The notes: generated from the sequence alone by a model not told the origin. A stretch of DNA of 64,000 nt from Schaalia dentiphila ATCC 17982 (GCF_000154225.1 NZ_DS264586.1:1208527-1272526); one strand, 5' to 3'. Shown: positions 8,789-17,612, counted from the first letter of the stretch. Program-made: numbers and translations.

Positions 8789-9966
8789 CCCCCACCCACA
8801 AGGTCTCGCGCGTCTCGCTCGCTGTTGCCTCTGCGTCAGCTTTCGTCCTGGGACTTGTCGCAGTTCCCGTTGCCCCGGCGCAGGCCGCGGATACCATTAC
8901 CGCAGCCGATCAGCCCTACTTTGCGTACTATCACCTCGAGCAAGCGAGAGCTAAAGGCTACACGGGTCAAGGTGTCACGATCGCGATGATTGATGGGCCA
9001 GTTGATGTGACTGCTCCGGAGCTGCGTGATGCACACATTACCGATAAGAGTCCATGCACTGTCGACGCAAGCATAGAAAGCAAGAATCACGGTACTGCGG
9101 TTGCGTCCGTATTAGTTGCCGGTGAATATGGCGTAGCGCCGAAGGCTTCTCTACTGTCGTACGTGAATGTGGATAAGACGAGCGCTGTGGGGAGTGACTG
9201 TGTAACCCCTGAGGGACTTGACCTCACCTCCGTCGCATCTCTCATCAATCATGCGATTAACGATGGTGCGTCAATCATTACTAATGCAACAGGCTCGAAA
9301 GACCACGGTAACGGGATAAAGTGGGCAGTCGCCCGAGCTATTAGCCAAGGGGTTATCATTACTGACGCCATTGGTAACGAAGCTCGAGATGAAACCGCAG
9401 ATGGACTGTCGTATTGGTCAGGTGTCGTGGGTGTGTCTGCGGTTGATACAAACGGTGCGCGGGCAACATATTCCTCCTGGGGACAGGGGGTCACAACTGC
9501 GGCGGTGGGCGGTCCGTTAACTGCTCGTGAGTATCCGAGCGGGTCGTTAGCTCAAAGTAATGGAACATCCATTTCCACCCCCATCGTTGCAGGATTCCTC
9601 GCAATGGCTCGCCAGAAGTGGCCCGATGCGACATCGAACCAGCTGCTGCAACTCCTGGTGCACACGACTGTGAACCCGGACGGCGGCTGGAATCAGTACA
9701 CCGGCTACGGCGTCGCGAGCCCCGCAACAATGTTGAACACCGATCCCAGTCAATACCCCGACGTCAACCCCCTCGCGGACAAGGGAGGCAGGTCCAGCCC
9801 GACCCCCGAAGAGATCGCGCAGTACGTCGACGGCCTCGTCCCGCCGGCGGAAATCGTCTTCGACAACTCATATACCTACCGTGGCCTGGACGAATCCGTC
9901 GTCGGAGCAACCACGAACCCGTACCCGACACACCTCGGTACGAGCCCGCGCTACCACGCGAAGTAG
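8767..9966 (+). CDS. Secreted subtilisin-family (S8) serine protease, mycosin-like
   Basis: Serine peptidase with a signal peptide (basic start, hydrophobic run to about residue 40, APAQA cleavage-like end). The triad is visible counting from the first ATG: D76 in AMIDGPVD, H108 in NHGTAVASV and S268 in NGTSISTP, with oxyanion N204 in IGNE. C97 and C145 could form a disulfide. Unlike membrane mycosins, there is no C-terminal transmembrane helix. ATG 8767 and ATG 8782 are both possible starts, and both overlap or abut the end of the previous gene. The middle (about 8.9-9.6 kb) is AT-richer than both ends, which suggests a mosaic gene. Probably processes the two upstream products. Confidence 0.85.
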   Translation: MGSPPMVTPTHKVSRVSLAVASASAFVLGLVAVPVAPAQAADTITAADQPYFAYYHLEQARAKGYTGQGVTIAMIDGPVDVTAPELRDAHITDKSPCTVDASIESKNHGTAVASVLVAGEYGVAPKASLLSYVNVDKTSAVGSDCVTPEGLDLTSVASLINHAINDGASIITNATGSKDHGNGIKWAVARAISQGVIITDAIGNEARDETADGLSYWSGVVGVSAVDTNGARATYSSWGQGVTTAAVGGPLTAREYPSGSLAQSNGTSISTPIVAGFLAMARQKWPDATSNQLLQLLVHTTVNPDGGWNQYTGYGVASPATMLNTDPSQYPDVNPLADKGGRSSPTPEEIAQYVDGLVPPAEIVFDNSYTYRGLDESVVGATTNPYPTHLGTSPRYHAK

Positions 9967-9990
9967 AAGAAACCTGCGAGACGCAGTGAT

Positions 9991-10022
9991 AGGCCGGGGC
10001 CCCTTGTGTGGGGTCCTGGCCT
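9991..10022. terminator. Hairpin after the subtilase gene
   Basis: A 13-pair stem (9991-10003 with 10010-10022, two G-U pairs) encloses a six-base loop. There is no U-run, so it may be an imperfect intrinsic terminator. Confidence 0.55.
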
Positions 10023-10117
10023 CTCGCGTTGGGTACGGAAGGCGCAGCCGCGCCGCTGGGCGGGGCAGGGGCGCACACCCTCGTACGCGTGACGTGCGCC
10101 TCGCCCCGGCCTCGTCG

Positions 10118-11161
10118 TTAGTTCTTCGGCGCGCGGCCCCGGGTGAGCTTCCCCAGTTCGAGGTAGTCGGGCAGCGGCAGGCGCGCGGTCACCTTCCCTG
10201 TCTGGTCCGGGAGGATCGAGGGCAGGGTGGACTCGATGGTCTGGCTGGTCACGATCTCATTGTTCTCATCGACGAGGATGACCTCGAGCGGCTACATCGC
10301 GTAGAACGGTGCGACGCCGGTGTTCTTGATCTCCACGACCACGGTGGCCTTCACCTGGTTGTACGTCACCGACGTGCGGGTAGCCTGCAGCGTGTAGCCC
10401 ATGGCTGCGCTCGCGACTTTGGTACGCGTCAGCTCGCCGCCGATGGGGGAGTGCTGCCAGGCATCCCCCTCGCCCTGCTTCTTCAGCTTGGGGATGAAGT
10501 GCCAGCTGGTCCCCTCCAGGGTCGCGTAGCCGAGGGAATCATCGTAGTAGCCCATGCCGTGAGTCTTCGTGGCAGCGGTGGGGTAGAGGTTCTGGACGAA
10601 GGTGTCGTCAAGGCCTCGTCCCAGGCCTCGACGAGGCGGGCGTGGACCTCGTTCGACGGCATCCAGTTGATGGCCTTCGGGTTTTGGTTGTTGACGTAGC
10701 TGCTGTACGGGTAGGTGTGCTCCTCCCCCCCCCCAGAAGCCGTACAGGCCCGCGGTGATGAAGCCGATGCGCGGATCCCCGTCGTACCTATCGCCCAGGG
10801 CCGCGACGAAGCGCAGGAGCTTCTCCTGGACCTTCGGGTCGTTGTAGTTGGGGGAGAAGGAGATCCTCTTGTTGTCGTAGAAGTCGTAGGTGTCGCGTCC
10901 GGTGACGACGGTGTTCACGGGGACGGGTGCCCATTCGAGCGTGTAGGGCAAGGCGTTTGCGACCGCGCCGGGTGCGCCTCCGTCCTTGGGTGCCCACGGC
11001 ATGAAGCCCTTCATCGGGTTCGAGACCGTGGCTGGCGCTTCCTTGAGCGTCGTCCGCTGGGTGGTGGCGGCCGACTAGGCCGTGGCCGGCAGGGTGGCAC
11101 CCACCAGTCCTGCGGCCGCCGCTAGAGCGATGGCGATGGCGATGCGAGTAAATGTTCTCAT
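10118..11161 (-). pseudogene. Decayed paralogue of the DUF4832-type surface protein
   Basis: Closely resembles the intact gene at 17613-19298 but is broken in several ways. It starts at 11161 with GAGAGGA upstream and a signal peptide. A TAG follows right after the LPATA cleavage region. About 49 codons are missing between TYDF and YDNKR. A G10 tract on the minus strand (near 10722-10731) shifts the frame after GFWG, and a compensating shift follows near 10607. A second TAG (near 10293) replaces the Trp of the parent's FYASWP. The frame then reads to TAA at 10118 and ends in RGRAPKN without the parent's sortase tail. It is divergent from the Gfo/Idh gene, mirroring the intact copy's position next to the ABC genes. 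Confidence 0.9.
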
Positions 11162-11410
11162 CGCGAGGGTCCTCTCAGTCATAAGTGCTGCGGCTGGGGA
11201 CAGGTGCGGCGTGGGCGCGTCGCGTGGGACCTGAGTGCGTAGCATCGTCGTTGCGCGTGGGCGATGCCTCCACAGCTGTCAAGTGAATCATGTTGTCATC
11301 AATGCGTGCAATATTACGGAAAAGTGTGTCGGTAAGTGATTTTATGACAAGTGTATGTGTGTGGGTGTGCGGGCTGTGTGTTGCGGCTGATGTGAGGGGG
11401 TTTGTCGAGG

Positions 11411-11437
11411 CTATTTGTTAAGGGTCTTGCATAAGTG
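11411..11437. promoter_or_regulatory. Putative ROK-repressor operator O1
   Basis: The sequence TTTGTTAA-GGGTC-TTGCATAAG closely matches the perfect palindrome at 19376-19402, with the same five-base spacer apart from its first base and similar arms. It overlaps the -35 hexamer of the Gfo/Idh operon promoter. Binding by the nearby ROK repressor is inferred, not shown. Confidence 0.6.
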
Positions 11438-11456
11438 GGGTGATTGAGCGCATAAT
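11427..11456 (+). promoter_or_regulatory. Promoter of the Gfo/Idh-SIS-ROK-PfkB-aldolase operon
   Basis: TTGCAT (11427-11432) and CATAAT (11451-11456) are 18 bases apart, and the -35 lies in the right arm of operator O1. Start codon at 11497 with AAAGGAGA before it. Confidence 0.55.
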
Positions 11457-11496
11457 GGTTGCGTCAAGGAAGACCTCCCGCCCAAAAGGAGAACCC

Positions 11497-12672
11497 ATGA
11501 ACGCGCCATTACGCGTCGGTGTTGTCGGACTTGGGGCCCGATCATCAATCGCTCACCACCTCGCGTCGGTCACCCACCCTGCAGTCCTCGTCGGAGGATG
11601 CGACCCCAACCCCGCAATGCGGGAGCGCGCGACGCGCACACTCGGGGAGGGGCAGTGGGTGGCCACGCTCGAAGAGCTCCTCGGTCTGTCGATCGACGCC
11701 GCCATTGTCACCAGCCCCGACGACACCCACGAGGATGTCACCTGCTCGCTGCTCGAGGCAGGGGTCGCGGTCTTCCTCGAAAAGCCGATCGCCATCACGA
11801 TCGAAGGAGCCGACCGAGTCCTGGAGACCGCGTACCGGACATGCACGCCCCTGTACGTCGGCCACAACATGCGCCACATGGACGTGGTGCGCACGCTGCG
11901 CCGCGTCATCCAGGAGGGGCGCATCGGCGAGGTGAAAGCGATCTGGTGCCGCCACTTCGTCGGCAACGGAGGCGACTACTACTTCAAAGACTGGCACGCG
12001 GATCGCAGCCGCACGACGGGCCTCCTTCTGCAAAAGGCAGCGCACGACATCGACGTCATGAACTGGCTGTCCGACTCGGTGCCCACCCGCGTCGTCGCAA
12101 TGGGAGACCTGATGGTCTACGGGGCGCTCGCGGACCGCAGCGGCCAGAGCGACGGAGCGGTCATGGAGGACTGGTTCTCCTTCGATAACTGGCCGCCCGA
12201 GACGCAGACCGGATTGAACCCCGTCATCGACGTCGAAGACCTCTCCATGCTGCTAGCGCGCCAGGAAAACGGCGTCATGATCTCCTACGAACAGTGCCAC
12301 TTCACCCCGGATTACTGGCGTAACTACACCGTCATCGGCACGCGCGGCCGAGCCGAAAACTTCGGCGACGGCGAAGGCGGGAGCGTTCGCGTGTGGGCGC
12401 ATCGCAGCGGCTACGAGCCCGTTCCCGACCTCGAGATCCCCCTGCGCGGGGACGCGGGTGGCCACGGCGACGCCGACGTGAACACCATGGACGAGTTCAT
12501 CCGTTTCGTCGTCAACGGTGACGTCACGGACACGACGCCTCTCGGCGCGCGCGAGGCAGTCGCCGCCGGAGTGGCCGCCACGACCTCGCTCAGGGGCGGA
12601 AACGTCCCCGTGGACGTGCCTCGAGTCCGCCCTGAGATCGCCGAGTATTTCAACCGAAACCAGCTGCGATAG
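11497..12672 (+). CDS. Gfo/Idh/MocA family oxidoreductase
   Basis: NAD(P)-dependent sugar or sugar-derivative dehydrogenase, cytosolic, 391 residues. The N-terminal Rossmann fold carries GVVGLGARSS, and the EKPIAIT motif has the catalytic-region lysine. The second half has GGDYYFKDWHADRSRTTG and KAAHDIDVMNWL, the usual substrate pocket segment. The ATG at 11497 has AAAGGAGA at 11485-11492; upstream in-frame codons are rejected. It is the first gene of a sugar operon. The substrate is unknown. It could act on an oxidised galactoside or amino-sugar derivative, given the pathway that follows. Confidence 0.85.
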   Translation: MNAPLRVGVVGLGARSSIAHHLASVTHPAVLVGGCDPNPAMRERATRTLGEGQWVATLEELLGLSIDAAIVTSPDDTHEDVTCSLLEAGVAVFLEKPIAITIEGADRVLETAYRTCTPLYVGHNMRHMDVVRTLRRVIQEGRIGEVKAIWCRHFVGNGGDYYFKDWHADRSRTTGLLLQKAAHDIDVMNWLSDSVPTRVVAMGDLMVYGALADRSGQSDGAVMEDWFSFDNWPPETQTGLNPVIDVEDLSMLLARQENGVMISYEQCHFTPDYWRNYTVIGTRGRAENFGDGEGGSVRVWAHRSGYEPVPDLEIPLRGDAGGHGDADVNTMDEFIRFVVNGDVTDTTPLGAREAVAAGVAATTSLRGGNVPVDVPRVRPEIAEYFNRNQLR

Positions 12673-12714
12673 TGCCCCCATTCCTCAGTTATTCCACACA
12701 CCAGGAGAACAACA

Positions 12715-13587
12715 ATGTCGTGTACTCACGATGAAATCGTCAGCCAGCCCGACCTGTGGCGCCGCGTCGCCGAGCTTTCCACGGACCCGCTGCCCGCCGA
12801 CGGCGAGCACATCGCCGTCGTTGGATGCGGCACCTCGTGGTTCATCGCGCAGGCCTACACCGTGTACCGCGAGCGGGCGGGCAAGGGTGCGGGAGACGCC
12901 TACACCGCCACCGAGTTCCCGTGGGGACGCACGTTCGATCGGGTCATCTGCCTGTCGCGCTCCGGCACGACGACGGAGATCATCCAGGTCATGAAGCGCC
13001 TGCACGAGGAGGGCCGTCCCGCGCTCCTCATCACTGCGGTGGCGGGCGGCCCTGCCGCCGAGTACGCCAGCGAGGAGGTCGTCCTCGACTTCGCCGACGA
13101 GACCTCCGTGGTCCAGACCCGATTCGCGACGAGTGCCCTGCAGTACTTCCTAGGCTCCCTCGGACACGACGTCGGGGCCTCGGCCGCCGACGCTGAGCGC
13201 GCGCTGGCGATGGAGATTCCTTCGCGCTGGGTCGACGCGGATCAGATTTCCTTCCTCGGCACGGGATGGACGATCGGACTGGCCGCGGAAGCCGGACTCA
13301 AGCTGCGTGAGGCCTCGCAGTCGTGGACCGAGGTCTACCCCGCGATGGAATACCGCCACGGCCCCATATCGATCGCCCAGCCCGGACGCCTCACCTGGGT
13401 CTTCGGCCCGGTCCCGGACGGCCTCGCCGAGCAGGTCCACGAGACGGGCGCGGAGCTCGTCACATTCGACGGGTGCCCGATCGCTCACCTGGTCCTCGCT
13501 CAGCGCCTAGCCGTCGAATGCGCACTCGCGCGCGGCCTCAACCCCGATACGCCCCGCAACCTCACCCGATCCGTCATCCTGCCGTGA
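12715..13587 (+). CDS. Tandem SIS-domain sugar phosphate isomerase (AgaS/GlmS-like)
   Basis: 290-residue protein with two SIS domains: VVGCGTSWFIAQAY and LSRSGTTTEI in the first, FLGTGWTIGLAAE and EYRHGPISI in the second. This architecture is shared by the GlmS isomerase half and by AgaS-type galactosamine-6-phosphate deaminase/isomerases. There is no glutamine amidotransferase domain. The next genes (PfkB kinase, class II aldolase) would consume tagatose-6-phosphate, so an AgaS-like role is favoured by inference. CAGGAGAAC precedes the ATG. Its TGA overlaps the GTG of the ROK kinase. Confidence 0.82.
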   Translation: MSCTHDEIVSQPDLWRRVAELSTDPLPADGEHIAVVGCGTSWFIAQAYTVYRERAGKGAGDAYTATEFPWGRTFDRVICLSRSGTTTEIIQVMKRLHEEGRPALLITAVAGGPAAEYASEEVVLDFADETSVVQTRFATSALQYFLGSLGHDVGASAADAERALAMEIPSRWVDADQISFLGTGWTIGLAAEAGLKLREASQSWTEVYPAMEYRHGPISIAQPGRLTWVFGPVPDGLAEQVHETGAELVTFDGCPIAHLVLAQRLAVECALARGLNPDTPRNLTRSVILP

Positions 13588-14477
13588 ACACGCTGGGAGT
13601 CGGAGTCGACGTCGGCGGAACCACCATCAAGGCGGTTCTCGCCGGCGATGACGGGGTTGTGCGCGAGCGCGTCGATCCGGCACCGACCCCGCACACCGGG
13701 GCCGAGGACGTTGCCCGGGTGGTCGCGTCCATGGCGAAGCCCCTCCTGGCACTCGCGGGTCCGGGGGCCGCCCTGGGAGTGTGCGTGCCGGGGATCGTCG
13801 ATGAGGAACGAGGCATGGGTGTCTTCTCCGCCAACCTCGGCTGGCGTCGCGCGCCCCTGCGTGACCTTATCGCCCACCTGTGCGGGTGCCCCGTCGCCTT
13901 CGGGCACGACGTGCGCTCGGGGGCCCTCGCCGAGGCCCGCTGGGGCGTGGGCGTCCCCGACTGCCTCTACGTGGCAGTGGGGACAGGGATCGCCTCGGGC
14001 CTGGTACTCGGCGGCCACCTGTCCCCGTCGCGCCCGTGGACGGGTGAGATTGGGCAGGTCGGTGTCGCGCACCCCGCCACCGGAGTGATCGTTCCCCTCG
14101 AGTCGGTGTCCTCGGCCTCGGCGATCGCCGGGAGGGCCGCGGACGCTGGTATCGTCCCCGAGGGGGCGGGAGCGTGCGACGTGGAAGACGCGGCCGTCAC
14201 GGGTAGCCAGGAGGCGGTGCGGATCCTCGACGAGGCGATGGGCGCCCTCGGGCACGTCCTCTCCGTCGTCGCCCACCAGGTCGGATCCATCCCCATCGTC
14301 CTGGGCGGTGGGCTGTCGCGCGGAGGAGAACTCATCTACGGGCCGCTGCGCCGGGCGCTCACGCTCGGCTCGATCGTCGCACCCCCGCCCGCGCTGCTGC
14401 GCGCCCGCCTCGGGGCCGACTCGCAGGCCCTCGGTGCGGTCGCGCTCTCCCTCGAACTCGAGGAGGTGTACGCATGA
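13584..14477 (+). CDS. ROK-family sugar kinase lacking the zinc motif
   Basis: Probably phosphorylates a hexose or N-acetylhexosamine. The GTG start at 13584 overlaps the preceding stop as GTGA and gives 297 residues; a longer upstream frame overlaps the SIS gene and is rejected. Visible are VDVGGTTIKAV (phosphate 1), GHDVRSGALAEARWG (catalytic Asp), AVGTGIASGLVLGG and TGEIGQVG. The usual CxCGxxGCxE zinc segment is absent, replaced by ATGVIVPLES, so the metal-stabilised loop is missing. Stop overlaps the next gene (ATGA). Confidence 0.82.
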   Translation: MNTLGVGVDVGGTTIKAVLAGDDGVVRERVDPAPTPHTGAEDVARVVASMAKPLLALAGPGAALGVCVPGIVDEERGMGVFSANLGWRRAPLRDLIAHLCGCPVAFGHDVRSGALAEARWGVGVPDCLYVAVGTGIASGLVLGGHLSPSRPWTGEIGQVGVAHPATGVIVPLESVSSASAIAGRAADAGIVPEGAGACDVEDAAVTGSQEAVRILDEAMGALGHVLSVVAHQVGSIPIVLGGGLSRGGELIYGPLRRALTLGSIVAPPPALLRARLGADSQALGAVALSLELEEVYA

Positions 14478-15415
14478 TCTACACCGTGACCCCCAACCCC
14501 GCGCTGGACATCACCTGGGGCGTGCCCGGGTGGGAACGCGGATCCACGACGCGCGTCACCGACATCATGGAGAGCCCCGGCGGGAAAGGCCTCAACGTTG
14601 CCCGAGTGGCGGACCAGCTGGGTGCCTCGGCGTGTGCCCTGGGTCCCCTCGGCGGTGCGACCGGAGAACGGGTTCGCGAGCTCTTCGCGAGCCTCGCACC
14701 TCGGGTGCAGACCCGCTGGGTAGCCTCCCCGGTCCCCACGCGCAGGTCCGTGGCCCTCGTCGATGAGCAGGTGTCGATCTTCAACGAGGCCGGGCAGGCC
14801 CCTCCGCGTGAAGTGTGGTCCCGCTGCGCCGAGTTCCTCGCCTCCGTGCTCACGCCCGGCGATGTCTGCGCGATCTGCGGGTCACTCCCGGGAGACAGTT
14901 GTGCCAGCGATATCACCCCCATTTTCGAGGCAGCGAAAGCCTCGGGTGCACGCATCATCCTGGACACCTCCGGGACCGCCCTCGTCGACGCCGCCTCGTA
15001 TGCGGATGTCCTCAAGCCCAACGAGCACGAGCTACGGGCCGTCACCGGATGCTCAACCATCGACGAAGGAGCGCGCATGCTCCTGGGACTCGGGGCCTCC
15101 TGGGTGTTCGTCTCCCGAGGTGCCGACGGCATGGACCTGTACTCGCACGGCGGATCATGGTACGCCTCGAGTGACCCGACAATCACCGGAAACCCGACCG
15201 GGGCAGGCGACGCTGCGGTGGCAGCAATCGCGACGCACCTCGAAGGGCGGTTGCTCATGACCGAAAATGACGGCGTCATGGCGCTCACCGACGCGGTCGC
15301 CACCTCGACGGCCGCAGTTGTGCGCCCAACGGCGGGAGAGATCGACATGAGCGTGCGCGCCAGCGTTCTTCAATCCACGGCGCCCGTCCGCCTCTCGCCC
15401 TTGCCCATCCACTAA
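14474..15415 (+). CDS. PfkB-family 1-phosphofructokinase / tagatose-6-phosphate kinase
   Basis: 313 residues of the FruK/LacC branch. MIYTVTPNPALDITWG at the N-terminus, SPGGKGLNVARV in the sugar-binding region and NPTGAGDAAVAA with the catalytic Asp near the C-terminus are typical. It likely phosphorylates tagatose-6-phosphate or fructose-1-phosphate. The downstream aldolase and upstream isomerase favour tagatose-6-phosphate. Coupled to the previous gene by ATGA. Confidence 0.87.
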   Translation: MIYTVTPNPALDITWGVPGWERGSTTRVTDIMESPGGKGLNVARVADQLGASACALGPLGGATGERVRELFASLAPRVQTRWVASPVPTRRSVALVDEQVSIFNEAGQAPPREVWSRCAEFLASVLTPGDVCAICGSLPGDSCASDITPIFEAAKASGARIILDTSGTALVDAASYADVLKPNEHELRAVTGCSTIDEGARMLLGLGASWVFVSRGADGMDLYSHGGSWYASSDPTITGNPTGAGDAAVAAIATHLEGRLLMTENDGVMALTDAVATSTAAVVRPTAGEIDMSVRASVLQSTAPVRLSPLPIH

Positions 15416-15451
15416 CCTCCACCATTTTCAGACCAACGAAAGGAGCGAATA

Positions 15452-16300
15452 ATGCTCGCAGATACCGCAGAACTCGCCCGCGACGCAGCGCAGCGAGGGC
15501 AGGGTCTGGCAGCCTTCAACGTCGTTCTGCTGGACCACGCCGAGGCGTTCATCGACGCGGCACAGGAGGCGCAGCTGCCCCTGGTCCTCCAGCTCTCGCA
15601 AAACGCTGTGGCGTACCACGGAGGCCGACTCGCACCGATCGGACGGGCGCTCATCGAACTCGCCTCCGAGGCCACCGTCCCCGTCTCCGTCCACCTGGAC
15701 CACGCCGAATCGACCGACCTGTGCCGCGCAGCCGTCGACCTGGGCTTCACCTCAATCATGTACGACGGCTCCGTCCTGCCCGATGACGTCAACCGGGCGA
15801 CGACCGCGGCGATGGTCGAGATGGCTCACGCCTCGGGGGTAAGCGTTGAGGCTGAGCTCGGGGAAGTCGGAGGAAAGAACGGCGTCCACGATCCCAAGGC
15901 GCGCACGAAGCCCGAGGATGCCGCCCAGTTCGTCGCCGACACGGGTGTCGACCTCCTGGCCGTTGCCGTCGGCTCCTCCCACGCCATGGCCACGCGAGAC
16001 GCGGTCCTGGACACCGAGCTTATCGCCGCCATCAAGCGTGCCGTCCCCGTCCCCCTCGTCCTGCACGGCTCCTCCGGCGTGCCCGACGACGGAATGGTCG
16101 CCGCGATCAACGCGGGAATGACAAAAATCAACGTCTCCACCCACCTCAACGTCGTGTTCACCAGCCGCATCCGCGACATCTTGCTGCACGATCCAGGCCT
16201 GGTCGACCCGCGCAAGTACGTCGGCCCCGCAACCGGAATCGTCCGCGACGAGGTGCGCCGCCTCATGGAGCTCTACGCCCCATGGTGCGCAGTCGCCTGA
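15452..16300 (+). CDS. Class II (zinc) ketose-bisphosphate aldolase, GatY/KbaY type
   Basis: Splits a ketose 1,6-bisphosphate into dihydroxyacetone phosphate and glyceraldehyde 3-phosphate. 282 residues with zinc ligands in VHLDHAE, an EAELGEVGG loop, VGSSHAMA, LHGSSGVPDD and KINVSTHLN. The length fits tagatose-bisphosphate aldolases better than the longer Fba enzymes. GAAAGGAGCG precedes the ATG. Last gene of the operon, ending at a strong terminator. Confidence 0.9.
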   Translation: MLADTAELARDAAQRGQGLAAFNVVLLDHAEAFIDAAQEAQLPLVLQLSQNAVAYHGGRLAPIGRALIELASEATVPVSVHLDHAESTDLCRAAVDLGFTSIMYDGSVLPDDVNRATTAAMVEMAHASGVSVEAELGEVGGKNGVHDPKARTKPEDAAQFVADTGVDLLAVAVGSSHAMATRDAVLDTELIAAIKRAVPVPLVLHGSSGVPDDGMVAAINAGMTKINVSTHLNVVFTSRIRDILLHDPGLVDPRKYVGPATGIVRDEVRRLMELYAPWCAVA

Positions 16301-16315
16301 CGCAATGCATCAGAA

Positions 16316-16347
16316 AGGCGGGTGGCCCGGTGGCCACCCGCCTTTCG
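16316..16347. terminator. Bidirectional terminator, aldolase / ROK repressor
   Basis: A perfect 14-pair stem (16316-16329 with 16334-16347) with a four-base loop, A-rich on the left and T-rich on the right, between convergent genes. Confidence 0.85.
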
Positions 16348-16355
16348 CGTCGATG

Positions 16356-17516
16356 TCAGTGCTGCTCGTCGAAGAGTACCTGAGGTCCTCTCAGCGTATC
16401 CCCGAGCGTGAGAGCCTCGATGTGGTTGAGGCCTCGGCGCACGGCTCCGAGGACGACGGCCTGGGACCCCAGGTTGGACGTGCGCACATCCGGGACTCGC
16501 AGGACCAGCTCCGTGAGGCGCTGCGTGAAAGCATCCATCCACACATCGGCGGAGGCCGAAATGCCGCCGCCTACGATGAGGGCCTCCGGGTCGACCGTGA
16601 GGACCAGAGCGGAGGCGCCGACGGCCAGGTTGCGACCAAAGGAGCGCGCGATCTTGATAGCCTCGCGGTCCCCCTCGCGCGCCTGATCGCACACCCACTG
16701 GGCGGCCCGGTGCGTCGCGATGTCGGCTGGCAGGCGCGAGTGCGTGAGGAACACTGCCGGAGTGGAACTCCACTTCAGCGCCTTCAGGGCGCCGACCTCG
16801 CCGGCAGCCCCTCCCGCGCCCCGGCACACCGTCCCATCGATCATGAAAGACGCGCCGATACGCGCGCCCGCCACGATGTACGCGGCGGATGACAGGTCCT
16901 GCGCCTGGCCGGTCCAGGCCTCGGCCGCGAGGGCGCACTTACAGTCGTTCTCGACGAAGACCGCGCAGCCATAACGGTCGCGCAGCTCCCGGGAAATATC
17001 GACCGAATCCCACCCGGGCAGGGGAGTGCCGTAGGGGGAACGTCCCTCGGCATCGACGGGACCTGTGAGCGCAACGGAGATGACGGTCAGGCGCTCGCGC
17101 ACGACGCCCTGGCCCTCCAGGATGGAGTCGAGGAGGGCGAGCGCCGCGCCTAAGCGCTGAGGTGCCGGCTCGTCCGGAGACACGTCAGCTCGCGCCGAAG
17201 CGAGCGAGGCGCCGATAAGGTTCGTTGCCATCACGTCAATGTGGTTCGCGCCGATGTCCAGACCGACGACCACCCCGGCCTCGGACTGGAAACGATAGCG
17301 CTTCGCCGGACGCCCGGTGATCGAGGGAGCCGGGGGCAGCGATGCTACCCAGCCGAGTTCCTCGCAGTCGGCGATCGTTGCGCCCACCGACGTGCGCGAC
17401 AGTCCGGTCTCCTGAGCAATCTGGCTCACCGTGGCCTCGTCGACGCTGCGTAGATAGTCGAGAATCGCGAGGGAATTGAGCTCACGAATGCGGTCGGGGC
17501 CGTGCGTGGCGCTCAT
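16356..17516 (-). CDS. ROK-family transcriptional repressor
   Basis: 386 residues. An N-terminal winged helix (ILDYLRS, SQIAQETGLSRTSVGATI, about 17-60) is fused to a ROK sugar-sensing domain with GLDIGANHIDV, ENDCKCALAAEAW and GGAAGEVGALK. It likely represses the surrounding sugar genes until its ligand is present. The two related operators at 11411-11437 and 19376-19402 are its best candidate sites. It is downstream of the DUF4832-type gene on the same strand (96-base gap). AGGAGGACCC precedes the ATG. Confidence 0.88.
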   Translation of the reverse strand: MSATHGPDRIRELNSLAILDYLRSVDEATVSQIAQETGLSRTSVGATIADCEELGWVASLPPAPSITGRPAKRYRFQSEAGVVVGLDIGANHIDVMATNLIGASLASARADVSPDEPAPQRLGAALALLDSILEGQGVVRERLTVISVALTGPVDAEGRSPYGTPLPGWDSVDISRELRDRYGCAVFVENDCKCALAAEAWTGQAQDLSSAAYIVAGARIGASFMIDGTVCRGAGGAAGEVGALKALKWSSTPAVFLTHSRLPADIATHRAAQWVCDQAREGDREAIKIARSFGRNLAVGASALVLTVDPEALIVGGGISASADVWMDAFTQRLTELVLRVPDVRTSNLGSQAVVLGAVRRGLNHIEALTLGDTLRGPQVLFDEQH

Positions 17517-17560
17517 GGGTCCTCCTAACCTCGTAGATGTCGACGGGATAACACCCCCAG

Positions 17561-17595
17561 GGTAGGCCCTTTTGTGCCCGTTTGGAACCTACCCC
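17561..17595 (-). terminator. Weak hairpin between surface-protein gene and ROK repressor
   Basis: GGGTAGG (17561-17567) pairs with CCTACCC (17589-17595) around a 21-base loop. It may attenuate read-through into the repressor gene. Confidence 0.3.
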
Positions 17596-17612
17596 GGGGG
17601 CATGTGCGCGGG

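Larger units (their letters stand above)
11162..11496. other. Divergent control region, pseudogene / Gfo-Idh gene
   Basis: About 335 noncoding bases, AT-rich for this genome between 11280 and 11460. It carries the promoter and operator described separately at 11411-11456. No further ORF is credible. Confidence 0.7.

Noticed and set aside
17517-17612. A third copy of the ROK operator in front of the repressor gene
   Set aside because: No sequence resembling the TTTGTCAA arms was found there; only a weak hairpin is visible.
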